Shown here piece by piece: positions 50,907-59,302 of a DNA stretch of 64,000 bases. Position 1 is the stretch's first letter. Each line of letters starts with the position of its first letter. Both the position numbers and the translations under genes were made by a program. The notes below the pieces were generated by a model. The model saw only the letters and a list, made by a program, of their open reading frames with translations. It was not told where the DNA came from and did not search any database. Source of the stretch: an uncultured Dorea sp. Its GTDB lineage: Bacteria; Bacillota; Clostridia; Lachnospirales; Lachnospiraceae. The stretch covers positions 62,001 through 126,000 of the forward strand of contig CAJTVU010000002.1 of NCBI GenBank assembly GCA_910580235.1. Direction: 5' to 3'.

Positions 50907-51422
50907 CTATATTGTAGTGCTTCCAAATCCTCCATTGCGGACCGCAGTCACGTCGTCGTCAAGAGTGATTCCGTATTCCACAAAGATCCCCTGCATAAAT
51001 CCTTTGCCTGCCTCTAATTCCAACGTCCGTCCCTCGTTGCTGTCATTGGTTATCCTGGCGAATATATGTCCTTCATTGTCTGAATAAAAGTAATCACTGT
51101 CAATAATCCCCACTGTGTTGTTAAGCTGCAGCCTGTACTTGAACCCGAGCCCGCTCCTCGGATAACATTTCAGCACCCAATCGTCATGCATCTCCACACG
51201 GATCCCGGTCGGTATCTTCACAGCCTCTCCCGGCCTTAAGATAATGGAGAACGGAATATAGAAATCATATCCGGCAGAGCCGGACGTCGCCCGCCTAGGG
51301 AGCACTATATCGTTATAGATGTCCTGTATATCCCCCTCCTCATGCTCTGGAAAACAAGCACGAACCCCCTCTTTAAATTGCTCATAGCTGACTTTGTGGA
51401 ACTGTGCTATCCTCTTAGCCAT
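50907..51422 (-). CDS. dut: dUTP diphosphatase, trimeric type
   Basis: 171 residues with the five dUTPase motifs in order: SAGYDFYIPF, PRSGLGFKYR, GIIDSDYFYSDNEG, KGFMQGIFVEYG and RNGGFGSTTI. It removes dUTP and supplies dUMP. About 35 extra residues at the N-terminus (MAKRIAQFHKVSYEQF) precede the usual start of the fold. The AGGAGGGG site is strong. It is just downstream of the tryptophan transporter operon. Confidence 0.92.
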   Translation of the reverse strand: MAKRIAQFHKVSYEQFKEGVRACFPEHEEGDIQDIYNDIVLPRRATSGSAGYDFYIPFSIILRPGEAVKIPTGIRVEMHDDWVLKCYPRSGLGFKYRLQLNNTVGIIDSDYFYSDNEGHIFARITNDSNEGRTLELEAGKGFMQGIFVEYGITLDDDVTAVRNGGFGSTTI

Positions 51423-51449
51423 ATCTTTCTGCCCCTCCTGTCTTCAAGC

Positions 51450-52223
51450 TTAATTCCCGCACTCTATACTAATCTCATTGAACAGAGCCAGAATGTCCTC
51501 TACATGGATATCCCGCTTCTCCTCTTCTTTCTTGTCAAAAATGATCTTCCCTTCATGCATCATGACAAGACGGCTTCCGTACTCTACTGCGTAGCGCAGA
51601 TTATGCGTCACCATGATCGTCGTAAGCCTCTTCTCTTTTACGATCGTGTCCGTTAGCTCCATAATACGCTCTGCCGTCTTTGGATCGAGGGCCGCCGTAT
51701 GCTCATCCAAAATGAGGAATTTGATCGGTGTCATGGCGCACATAAGAAGGGCGATCGCCTGGCGCTGCCCACCGGAGAGGGAGCCTACTTTCACATGCAG
51801 CTTATCCTCAAGCCCAAGATCCAGCTTTGCAAGCTCTTCCCTGTATAGCTCGATCCTTGCCTTGTTCGTCCCTCTGGAGAGCCCGTACATCTTCCCTTTG
51901 TTATCTGCAAGCGCCATATTCTCCAGGATCGTCATGGAAGGGCACGTCCCCATGGCCGGATTCTGGTACACCCGTCCGATGTCCCGGTTCCTTCTGTATT
52001 CTTTCTCTTTTGTAATGTCTCTCCCGCCCATAATCACCTGCCCCGCGTCTGCCGGGATGCTCCCACAGATCAGGTTCAGCATGGAAGTCTTCCCCGACCC
52101 GTTGCTCCCTACTACGGACAGGAACTCCCCTTTCTCCATCTTCAGGCTGAAGTCCCGGAACAGGCACATCTCGCTTACCGTACCCGGATTATAATATTTG
52201 CTTATCCCTCTTAGCTCAAGCAT
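51450..52223 (-). CDS. trpZ: Tryptophan ABC transporter ATPase (TrpZ-type)
   Basis: 257 residues: Walker A VGSNGSGKTSMLNLI, signature GSLSGGQRQAIALLM, Walker B KFLILDEHTAALDPK, switch His in VTHNLRYAV. It overlaps the permease gene by 8 bases. This is the energising subunit of a three-gene importer whose expression is tied to tRNA-Trp by the upstream T-box. The name trpZ rests on that context. Confidence 0.88.
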   Translation of the reverse strand: MLELRGISKYYNPGTVSEMCLFRDFSLKMEKGEFLSVVGSNGSGKTSMLNLICGSIPADAGQVIMGGRDITKEKEYRRNRDIGRVYQNPAMGTCPSMTILENMALADNKGKMYGLSRGTNKARIELYREELAKLDLGLEDKLHVKVGSLSGGQRQAIALLMCAMTPIKFLILDEHTAALDPKTAERIMELTDTIVKEKRLTTIMVTHNLRYAVEYGSRLVMMHEGKIIFDKKEEEKRDIHVEDILALFNEISIECGN

Positions 52224-53097
52224 TTCCTCTCACCTTCCCTCTTCTCTCCATGCTGATTACAAGTATGATAAGGAACAGGACCGCCGTAATCAGCTTCATC
52301 GCCTGAGGCTCAAAGCTCCTAAGCGCGACGGCCACGCACGCCTTATAGATCACTGAGCCCGCAAGCACCGCCGTAGTAGTCCGAAGAAAAGCCGCTTTGC
52401 GGAAAATGCTCGTTCCAATGATGACGTTGGCAAGCCCGATCACGATCGCGCCCGTCCCCATAGAGATCTCGAACACCCGCTCCTCCTGAGCAAACACGCA
52501 TCCCGCCAGAGCCGTCAGCCCGTTGGCGATGGCAAGCCCCAGTATCTTTACATTCCCTTCATCTTTGGCAAGGGATGTCACAAGCACCGCATTATCCCCA
52601 ACCGCCCGAAGAAGATATCCCGACTTCGTCTTCAAGTACAGATCCAGGAGCGCCTTGCAAAGAATAGTCAATAGAAAGACAATAATAAGGGTAGAGTAAG
52701 GCTTCAGCGCCTCCGGCATGATACCGTCCACTATGCTGTTCTTAAAGATGCTGTCTTTCGAAAACAGCGGTACGTTGGACATTCCCGCTATAGAAAGATT
52801 GATCGTCCACAATGCCGTCATCATAATGATGCCGGATAAGAGATCCCTCACCTTCCCCTTCACATGTATGAGGCCGGTGCACACGCCCGCCGCCGCCCCT
52901 GCGAGAAAGGCCAGCGGCAAAGCAGCGTATGGGTTTACGTCTCTTGTGATGAGCGCGGCCGTGATCGCCGCCCCGAGCGGGAAGCTCCCATCCACCGTAA
53001 GATCGGGGAAGTCCAGTATTTTATAAGTGATATACACGCCCAGGGCCAGAATACCGTAAATCAGCCCCTGCTCTAAGATTGATACGACAAAGTCCAT
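52216..53097 (-). CDS. trpY: Tryptophan ABC transporter permease (TrpY-type)
   Basis: 293 residues, about eight helices, related to the LivH/RbsC permease fold: YITYKILDFPDLTVDGSFPL at the start, DLLSGIIMMTALWTINLSIA, VGDNAVLVTSLAKDEGNVKI and IGLANVIIGTSIFRK later. Its pairing with an ABC_sub_bind-type lipoprotein and a UGG T-box supports tryptophan uptake. It lies 34 bases after the binding-protein gene. Confidence 0.88.
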   Translation of the reverse strand: MDFVVSILEQGLIYGILALGVYITYKILDFPDLTVDGSFPLGAAITAALITRDVNPYAALPLAFLAGAAAGVCTGLIHVKGKVRDLLSGIIMMTALWTINLSIAGMSNVPLFSKDSIFKNSIVDGIMPEALKPYSTLIIVFLLTILCKALLDLYLKTKSGYLLRAVGDNAVLVTSLAKDEGNVKILGLAIANGLTALAGCVFAQEERVFEISMGTGAIVIGLANVIIGTSIFRKAAFLRTTTAVLAGSVIYKACVAVALRSFEPQAMKLITAVLFLIILVISMERRGKVRGNA

Positions 53098-53131
53098 AAA
53101 ACGCCTCCATTATCTTCTCGCTTAGATCCTT

Positions 53132-54142
53132 CTATTCGTCAAATTGCTCTACGGCGCTTTCCAGAAGATCCTCTGGCACTTCGATCCCCAGATCTGCAGC
53201 CACCTTATTATTTACATAGAAGCCCGGCTCTGTAATGATCTCATAAGATATCTCCGAAGCCTTCTTTTCACCTTTTAGCACTTGCGCCGCCATTTTCCCG
53301 GTCTGTTTCCCAAGAGCGATGTAGTCAAGCCCTTCTGCAGCAAGACATCCGTTCCTCACTTGCTCTACCTCGCTCCCAAATACAGGGATGCCTTTCTCGC
53401 CGGCCTTCTCAATGATCGTCGGAAGAGACGCCACGACCGTATTGTCCGTGATGTTCGTGATACAATCTGCCTCGCCAAGAAGGCTGTCGGCCGCAAGAGG
53501 CACATCCGCCGTCGTACTTATGCCCTTCTCAACCAGCTCAAAACCATATTTCCCCACCAACCCTTTGTACTCCTCGATCGCGGATATAGAGTTCGCCTCG
53601 CTCGTCGTGTACATAATGCCGATCTTCTTCGCTTCAGGAAGGATCGCACGGATCATCTCCAGCTGCGCCTCCACGGGAAGCTTGTCGGAAGTCCCGGTAA
53701 TCTCTCCTACCGGCGTCCCGTCCTCACCGGCCAGCTCTGCCTGCACCGGATCTGTCACCGCCGTATAGATGACCGGGATCCCTTTGTCCATAGCCGCATT
53801 GTATGCACTCTGAGCTGCAGGCGTGGCGACCGCGCATATCATATCCACCTTATCAGATACGAAGCTGTTGGAGATCTGCCCCGTCGTCCCCATGTCCGCA
53901 GCAGCGTTCTTATACTCGACCGTCAGGTTCTCCCCCTCAACAATGCCTTCCTCCTCAAGCCCAAGAAGGAACCCTTCTCTGCAGTTATCAAGAGAGCCGT
54001 GCTCCGCGAACTGGCTTATGCCTATCGTGTAGGCCTCTTCACCGTTCCCGCCGCCTTCTCCTCCTGCGCTGCTCCCGCAGCCTGTCATAAGCGCCGCTGC
54101 CATTGCCATTGTCAATAATCCTGCTAATGTTCTTTTTTTCAT
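53132..54142 (-). CDS. trpX: Tryptophan-binding lipoprotein (TrpX-type, ABC_sub_bind)
   Basis: 336 residues. The signal peptide MKKRTLAGLLTMAMAAALM ends in the lipobox MTGC with Cys22, then a Gly/Ser linker (GSSAGGEGGGNGEE). The mature protein YTIGISQFAEHGSLDNCREG, FVSDKVDMICAVATPAAQSA and YTAVTDPVQAELAGEDG is the ABC_sub_bind family. It binds the ligand outside the cell for the permease and ATPase encoded next. It is the first gene of the operon, with TAGGAG before the ATG, about 150 bases downstream of the T-box terminator. Confidence 0.9.
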   Translation of the reverse strand: MKKRTLAGLLTMAMAAALMTGCGSSAGGEGGGNGEEAYTIGISQFAEHGSLDNCREGFLLGLEEEGIVEGENLTVEYKNAAADMGTTGQISNSFVSDKVDMICAVATPAAQSAYNAAMDKGIPVIYTAVTDPVQAELAGEDGTPVGEITGTSDKLPVEAQLEMIRAILPEAKKIGIMYTTSEANSISAIEEYKGLVGKYGFELVEKGISTTADVPLAADSLLGEADCITNITDNTVVASLPTIIEKAGEKGIPVFGSEVEQVRNGCLAAEGLDYIALGKQTGKMAAQVLKGEKKASEISYEIITEPGFYVNNKVAADLGIEVPEDLLESAVEQFDE

Positions 54143-54214
54143 TGTCCCATTCTCCTATCTTTTCTTTTTTGATATCTACTGTCTGACAGACGGCATAAGC
54201 CAGCCCTCTGCCAG

Positions 54215-54251
54215 CCCTCAGTGTGCAAAGGGCTCCTTTGTACGCTGAGGG
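54215..54251. repeat. Interspersed repeat, double inverted copy 10
   Basis: CCCTCAGTGTGCAAAGG (54215-54231) and CCTTTGTACGCTGAGGG (54235-54251) are inverted copies of the consensus around a GCT loop, a 17-bp stem with two G-U pairs in RNA. It lies between the T-box terminator and trpX, so it is transcribed only when the T-box reads through. Confidence 0.9.
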
Positions 54252-54280
54252 TAATGTCAGGAGAGAAAATGTGAGTGAGG

Positions 54281-54306
54281 CGAAGCTTCTCTATGTGATA
54301 AAAAAA
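54281..54306 (-). repeat. Post-terminator motif ATCACATAG-AGAAGCTTCG, third copy
   Basis: Directly after the T-box terminator stem the minus strand reads TTTTTTTATCACATAG then AGAAGCTTCGCC. It matches the sequences after the gap and rny terminators. Confidence 0.65.
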
Positions 54307-54590
54307 CCGCCTCAAACTATATAGTTTGAGGCGGTAATAAATCCATATTATCGCGGTGCCACTCAAATTGACGTAATGCCCACTTTTCTCATGTACTAAC
54401 ATACACTCCTGATTGATAACGGGTTCGGTTCCCGACATACCATACTCTCTTCCTGTCCGAAAGATTTCAGGCAGCCCTCAAAAGTCCATTCAATCATTCT
54501 CTCCATACGGCAATCCCACCGCCTGCCGCTCTCTGTGATGTCTTAGAATAATCTACTTCTCTTTCTCAACGGTTTTAATTATTTAACTAC
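54297..54590 (-). promoter_or_regulatory. T-box riboswitch, tryptophan specifier
   Basis: The leader holds a stem I region with the specifier loop GAATGGACTTTTGAG, in which TGG (54486-54488 on the plus strand as CCA) is followed by the expected purine. The T-box sequence AGTGGCACCGCG (core 54352-54361) binds the tRNA acceptor end. The terminator CCGCCTCAAACT/AGTTTGAGGCGG (54307-54334) with a T7 run follows. Uncharged tRNA-Trp would stabilise the antiterminator and switch on trpX-trpY-trpZ. All 294 bases lie in the 505-base gap between the symporter and trpX. Confidence 0.95.
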
Positions 54591-54595
54591 ATATT

Positions 54596-54624
54596 AATTT
54601 ACTTCGTAAATCTACATTTGTCAA
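54596..54624 (-). promoter_or_regulatory. Sigma-A promoter of the T-box operon
   Basis: On the minus strand TTGACA (54619-54624) and TAAATT (54596-54601) are separated by 17 bases. There is no terminator between the upstream symporter gene and this promoter. Confidence 0.7.
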
Positions 54625-54647
54625 GACCTTTTTTTATTTTTCCGCTC

Positions 54648-56033
54648 TTAGTCCTTCACGACCGGTACCGGTGTGTCGTCCATAGCGTCAAGGTCGTTGA
54701 TATATTTCTTCGTCTCTTTCACAATGACATTAGACAGGAGCAGTACCGCTACCAGGTTCGGGATAGCCATAAGCGCGTTCAATGTGTCCGCGATAAGCCA
54801 TACAAGGTCAAGCGCTACGACCGGAGCGATCGCTGCTACCGCTATGTAAAGGATACGATAAGGAACAAGCGCCATCTTGCCTGCAAAGTACTCTACGCAG
54901 CGCTCGCCGTAGTATGCCCAGCCGAGGATCGTAGAATATGCGAAGGAGATGATGCCAAGCGTCAGGATGGCCGGACCGATGAACGGGATCTGCCCGAACG
55001 CCATAGAAGTCAGCACGCCGCCGTTGTCGATCTCATTGGCATTGATGGATGGGTTCTTCATAATCGTCGTTACAAGTACAAGGCCTGTCATAGCACATAC
55101 GACTACTGTATCCCAGAACGTACCTGTGGAAGATACGAGCGCCTGGCGCACCGGGTTCCTTGTCTGTGCTGCTGCTGCCGCGATAGGAGCAGAGCCAAGG
55201 CCGGACTCATTAGAGAAAAGCCCTCTTGCGACTCCGTACTGGATCGCCATACGGATGCCTGTTCCCACAAGGCCGCCTGCCGCTGCGCCCGGTGTGAAGG
55301 CCAGCTTGCAGATCGTCCCGATAGCCGGGATGATGAAGTCATAATTCATCACAAGGATGACAATACAGCCGATCACATAGAAGATAGCCATGAACGGAAC
55401 CAGCTTCTCACATACGTTCGCGATAGACTTGATACCGCCAAAGATAACGATCGCCGTAAGGACTGCTACTACGATCCCCACAACGATCGGTGGGATGCCG
55501 AAGTTCTCCTTACATACAGTCGCGATAGCGTTCACCTGCGTCGCACAGCCGATACCGAAAGACGCGAACCCTGCCAGGATCGCGAACAGCATACCGAGCC
55601 ACTTCATATTCAAGCCCCGCTCCAGCGCGTACATAGCGCCGCCCTGCATACGTCCGTCCTCAGTCTTAACCCTGTACTTTACCGCGATCAGGGACTCTGC
55701 GTATTTCGTTGCGATCCCGAATACACCTGTGAGCCAGGTCCAGAGGACTGCTCCAGGCCCGCCGAGGGCGATCGCCGTTCCTACGCCGATGATGTTACCG
55801 GTACCGATCGTCGCTGCAAGCGCCGTCGTGAGCGCTCCGAACTGTGATACCTCGCCTTCTGCATCCGGGTCTTTCGTAACAGAAAGCTTAATCCCTTTTG
55901 AGATCGTCTTGCTCTGGATGAACCCTGTCCGGATCGTCAGGAACAAATGCGTGCCGAACAATAAGCCGATCATCGCCCAGCCCCATACAATACTGTTTAC
56001 ACTTGATACAAATGAATTGATAGCATCTAACAT
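54648..56033 (-). CDS. Alanine/glycine:cation symporter (AGCS family)
   Basis: 461 residues, about 11 helices. AGCS signatures: LFGTHLFLTIRTGFIQ, the N-terminal ALAATIGTGNIIGVGTAIAL with the GTGNI sodium motif, GVFGIATKYAESLIAVKYR, and GLFSNESGLGSAPIAAAAA. It imports alanine or glycine with sodium. It has its own promoter. It reads toward the T-box leader with no terminator between, so some transcripts may enter it. Confidence 0.93.
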   Translation of the reverse strand: MLDAINSFVSSVNSIVWGWAMIGLLFGTHLFLTIRTGFIQSKTISKGIKLSVTKDPDAEGEVSQFGALTTALAATIGTGNIIGVGTAIALGGPGAVLWTWLTGVFGIATKYAESLIAVKYRVKTEDGRMQGGAMYALERGLNMKWLGMLFAILAGFASFGIGCATQVNAIATVCKENFGIPPIVVGIVVAVLTAIVIFGGIKSIANVCEKLVPFMAIFYVIGCIVILVMNYDFIIPAIGTICKLAFTPGAAAGGLVGTGIRMAIQYGVARGLFSNESGLGSAPIAAAAAQTRNPVRQALVSSTGTFWDTVVVCAMTGLVLVTTIMKNPSINANEIDNGGVLTSMAFGQIPFIGPAILTLGIISFAYSTILGWAYYGERCVEYFAGKMALVPYRILYIAVAAIAPVVALDLVWLIADTLNALMAIPNLVAVLLLSNVIVKETKKYINDLDAMDDTPVPVVKD

Positions 56034-56085
56034 ACTATTCCCCCTTTTCCTTTTGATAGATACGTTCCATCACTTACATAAAACT

Positions 56086-56114
56086 ATTCTACATGATTAG
56101 TATGAAAATTGCAA
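56086..56114 (-). promoter_or_regulatory. Sigma-A promoter of the alanine symporter gene
   Basis: On the minus strand TTGCAA (56109-56114) and TAGAAT (56086-56091) are separated by 17 bases. AACAATTGTT abuts the -35 and is a possible small operator. Confidence 0.72.
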
Positions 56115-56256
56115 CAATTGTTATTAAATTGACATTTACTCTCCACTCTTTGACCATATTTTCACAATATTCAAAATCTTTCAATCCCCCTGATTTCGGG
56201 CTTTCGGACGCCCTCACCATACAAACATGGACGGAAAATAACCAGGCATAATAAAC

Positions 56257-56288
56257 GAAAAAAAAGACGCCTGCTTAAACAGACGCCT
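56257..56288 (-). terminator. Terminator after metA
   Basis: On the minus strand AGGCGTCTG and CAGGCGTCT form a 9-bp stem over TTTAAG, followed by eight T residues. Confidence 0.92.
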
Positions 56289-56306
56289 TTCTCAAGACTC
56301 ATTTCT

Positions 56307-57212
56307 TTACAATTCATATGGTGTCTCCTGGTATACATAATAATTGAGCCAGTTCGTGTACAGGTTGTTGGCGTGGGCCCTCCATGTAAGGAGTGGCTTG
56401 TTCTCTGGGTCGTCGTCTTTATAATAATTCTTCGGGATCTCGATCGGAAGCCCTTTGCCCAGATCTCTTTTATACTCTCCGTCCAGCGTCACGCGGTCAT
56501 ATTCCGGATGCCCCATAACAAAGATCTGCCGCCCCTCCTCCGCCATGGCGAGGAAGAGCCCTGCCTCTTCAGATTCTGCCAGGACGGTCAGCCGCTCCTC
56601 TGCACGTATCTTATCCATCGGCGTCTCCGTATGCCTGGAGTGGGGCGCCAGGAACACATCGTCGAACCCTCTTACGAGAGGTATCTTGCGGTTCATCACC
56701 TGGTGCCGGAACACGCCGAACACTTTGCTGTCAAGCTGTACTTTATCAATACCGTAATGATAGTAGAGCCCCGCCTGCGCCCCCCAGCACAGATGGAGCG
56801 TCGACGTTACGTTCTCCCTGCTCCACTCCATGATCTCTGTGAGCTCTTCCCAGTAATCCACCTCTTCAAACGGGATCTGCTCCACCGGGGCGCCCGTGAT
56901 GATGAAGCCGTCGAATTTCTGATCCTTGATCTCGCAGAATCTCTGATAGAATTTATTCAGATGGCTCGTAGGCGTATTCTTCGACTCATGGCTGGACACG
57001 GTGATAAATGAGACGTCCACCTGGAGAGGCGTGTTGGAGAGAGATCTTAATATCTGCAGCTCCGTATCCTCTTTCAGCGGCATCAGATTGAGAAGCCCTA
57101 TCTTGATCGGGCGGATGTCCTGATGGATCGCCCGGTGCTCATCCATAACGAATATATTCTCACTCTCTAAGATCTCCTTTACCGGAAGATCGTTCTGTAC
57201 GCGGATCGGCAT
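56307..57212 (-). CDS. metA: Homoserine O-acetyltransferase (MetA type)
   Basis: 301 residues. The catalytic Cys142 lies in LHLCWGAQAGLYYHY, His235 and Glu237 in VMGHPEYDR. Residue 111, in GAPVEQIPFEEV, is Glu; in MetA enzymes Glu111 selects acetyl-CoA while Gly111 selects succinyl-CoA. So despite the usual succinyltransferase label this one probably makes O-acetylhomoserine. It commits homoserine to methionine synthesis. AAGGAGG precedes the ATG. It lies 3 bases after the AI-2E gene; no SAM riboswitch or T-box was seen before either gene. Confidence 0.94.
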   Translation of the reverse strand: MPIRVQNDLPVKEILESENIFVMDEHRAIHQDIRPIKIGLLNLMPLKEDTELQILRSLSNTPLQVDVSFITVSSHESKNTPTSHLNKFYQRFCEIKDQKFDGFIITGAPVEQIPFEEVDYWEELTEIMEWSRENVTSTLHLCWGAQAGLYYHYGIDKVQLDSKVFGVFRHQVMNRKIPLVRGFDDVFLAPHSRHTETPMDKIRAEERLTVLAESEEAGLFLAMAEEGRQIFVMGHPEYDRVTLDGEYKRDLGKGLPIEIPKNYYKDDDPENKPLLTWRAHANNLYTNWLNYYVYQETPYEL

Positions 57213-57215
57213 TTT

Positions 57216-58574
57216 CTAGTCCTCCTTTTCTTCTGCGGGAGCTGCGCCCTCACCGGGACGCCTGTAATTCCCCTCCGAATCTACATAACTGCTCAGATCA
57301 TAATAATCCGAATCCGTAGGCAGCCTTTTCTTCTCGAGCCGATGGTCAAGGAACATCTCGACAATATAATATATGACCGCAAATGTCGGGACTCCCATAA
57401 CCATGCCCACGAAACCGAACAGCCCTCCCCCGAGGAGGATGGCCACAATGACCCAGAACGCGGACAGCCCTGTTGAATTGCCAAGGATCTTCGGGCCTAA
57501 TATGTTTCCGTCAAACTGCTGCAAAAGCAAGATGAAGATTAAGAAATAGATCCCCTTCATCGGATCTACAAGAAGGATCAGCACCGCACTTGGGATCGCG
57601 CCGATGTACGGCCCGAAAAATGGGATGACATTCGTTACCCCGACGATCACGCTGATCAGCATGACATACGGCATATTTAAGATCGAAAGCCCGATGAAGC
57701 ACAGTACGCCGATAATGGCCGAATCTATGATCTTACCGATAATGAACCCGCCGAAGATCTCATTGCTCTTTGTCATAAGATGCAGGATCATATTGGCATG
57801 CTCTGCGCTGAAGACAGCGTACACGGCCTTCTTGCTCTGCCGCGCGAACAGCTCCTTGCTAAAGAGTATGTATACGGACACGATAAGGCCGATCAATATA
57901 TTAAGTATCTCGCTTAAGACATTGAGGACTCCTTCTGTCAGGTTTGTCATGACCTCATTCGTCTTGTCCAGAAGATCCGTCTTCATCCACGTCATGAACA
58001 TATCTGTCCCTTCCTCAATGGCCGTCTGGATAAGCGCGCCTGCCGTAGAATCATCCAGCTGCGCCTCGTTCAGCTTATTTAAGGCGTCGCTAATCTGGTT
58101 CGGAAGGGTGAGCGCCATATTGCGGATGCTGTTGTACAGTTCCGGGATCAGAAGGTTAAGCAGCGTCCCTACCAGCACGAACAGAAGGATTAGAGACAGA
58201 AAGATACCGGCGCACCTTGACAGGCTCTGCGCCTTGCTCTTCGCCATCCCTCTCCTCTCCAGGAACGGAGCAAAGTACCGATCCACCTTATCCACGATCG
58301 GATTCATCAGATAGGCGATCACACAGCCGTACACGACCGGCTTCAAGACGCCAAACACCTCCCCTGCTCCGTAAGAAAGCTCCGTCACCCGAAGCAGCGC
58401 AAAGTAGAATAAGATGCTGGCGGCCACCACAAGGAAAGCCGTCATCCCTCTCCCAAATTGCTGCCGCAGCTTCGACGGCCCTTTCTTCCTGAATACAGGG
58501 CGCTCCCCATAATATGTGTTCTCTTCTTTTTTCTCTCCTTTTGAGATTTTCTCATAGAGCTCTTTGTTGTCCAT
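57216..58574 (-). CDS. AI-2E family membrane permease
   Basis: 452 residues with about eight helices: FLVVAASILFYFALLRVTEL, PVVYGCVIAYLMNPIVDKV, LILLFVLVGTLLNLLIPELY and the conserved IDSAIIGVLCFIGLSILNMP and GVTNVIPFFGPYIGAIPSAV, typical of the PerM/YtvI family. The middle has a helical extracytoplasmic segment. Roles in the family range from autoinducer export to sporulation (YtvI); none is certain here. The C-terminal tail is acidic. It is immediately upstream of metA on the same strand. Confidence 0.88.
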   Translation of the reverse strand: MDNKELYEKISKGEKKEENTYYGERPVFRKKGPSKLRQQFGRGMTAFLVVAASILFYFALLRVTELSYGAGEVFGVLKPVVYGCVIAYLMNPIVDKVDRYFAPFLERRGMAKSKAQSLSRCAGIFLSLILLFVLVGTLLNLLIPELYNSIRNMALTLPNQISDALNKLNEAQLDDSTAGALIQTAIEEGTDMFMTWMKTDLLDKTNEVMTNLTEGVLNVLSEILNILIGLIVSVYILFSKELFARQSKKAVYAVFSAEHANMILHLMTKSNEIFGGFIIGKIIDSAIIGVLCFIGLSILNMPYVMLISVIVGVTNVIPFFGPYIGAIPSAVLILLVDPMKGIYFLIFILLLQQFDGNILGPKILGNSTGLSAFWVIVAILLGGGLFGFVGMVMGVPTFAVIYYIVEMFLDHRLEKKRLPTDSDYYDLSSYVDSEGNYRRPGEGAAPAEEKED

Positions 58575-58631
58575 AAATGCTGTTCCCTCTCTTATGCATA
58601 TAGTCCATTATAACCGTTGTCGAAATCAGCG

Positions 58632-59300
58632 TCAACTACCCTCAGTGTACACATCAAAAGGAAATGGGATCCCAAGCTTCTCATATTTCTCTTTGCAAAG
58701 CTTCCGGAACGGAAGCATGTCTGTGCGCTCGATACATGTGAATCCATGGAGGAGCCTTTCCAGCCTCCTCCTGTCCTCCTTGCCGTCATTGAGCCCCGGA
58801 ACGACTACATGGCGGATCCATGTGGGGATCCGTCGCTCTTCCAGCTGCTCCAGGAAGAACATAGTCTGCCCAAGCGACCCTCCCGTATAGCGGGCATAGT
58901 CTTCCTCGCTCGTCATCTTCACATCCAGAAGGACGAGATCCGTCACTCCTAGCAGGCCCTCTGTCTTCTCATTCCAGATGCACCCGCTCGTATCAAGGCA
59001 TGTATGGATCCTGGCATCCCTGCACAGGGTGAACAGCGCTGTCACGAACTCGCTCTGCATAAGGGCTTCGCCCCCGGACACCGTGACCCCTCCGTCCTCT
59101 CCAAAATAATTGCGGAAGCGGCAGATCTTCTCGAATACTTCCTCCGGGGCGGCTTCTATCTCGTAATCTTCCATATTCCATGTGTCTGGATTATGACAGT
59201 AGCCGCACCTTAAAGGGCAGCCCTGCATGAAGACGACGAACCTCACTCCGGGGCCGTCCACCGTTCCCATAGATTGCAGCGAATGGATATATCCTTTCAT
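58632..59300 (-). CDS. pflA: Pyruvate formate-lyase-activating enzyme
   Basis: 222 residues. The radical-SAM motif CxxxCxxC is seen in QGCPLRCGYCHNPDTW, preceded by SLQSMGTVDGPGVRFVVFMQ. GGEALMQSEFVTALF and the SAM-binding region LDTSGC follow. It installs the glycyl radical on PflB. It starts 3 bases after pflB on the same transcript. The last codons (DVYTEGS) run into repeat copy 11, which may have replaced the original end. Confidence 0.95.
   Translation of the reverse strand: MKGYIHSLQSMGTVDGPGVRFVVFMQGCPLRCGYCHNPDTWNMEDYEIEAAPEEVFEKICRFRNYFGEDGGVTVSGGEALMQSEFVTALFTLCRDARIHTCLDTSGCIWNEKTEGLLGVTDLVLLDVKMTSEEDYARYTGGSLGQTMFFLEQLEERRIPTWIRHVVVPGLNDGKEDRRRLERLLHGFTCIERTDMLPFRKLCKEKYEKLGIPFPFDVYTEGS
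58637..58651. repeat. Interspersed repeat, single-arm copy 11
   Basis: TACCCTCAGTGTACA overlaps the end of pflA; on the coding strand it encodes VYTEG. Confidence 0.6.
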
Positions 59301-59302
59301 CT

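Noticed and set aside
54139..54438. A 99-codon open frame on the minus strand upstream of trpX
   Set aside because: It lies across the T-box core, terminator and repeat hairpin; the sequence is explained by RNA structure and it has no protein-like character.
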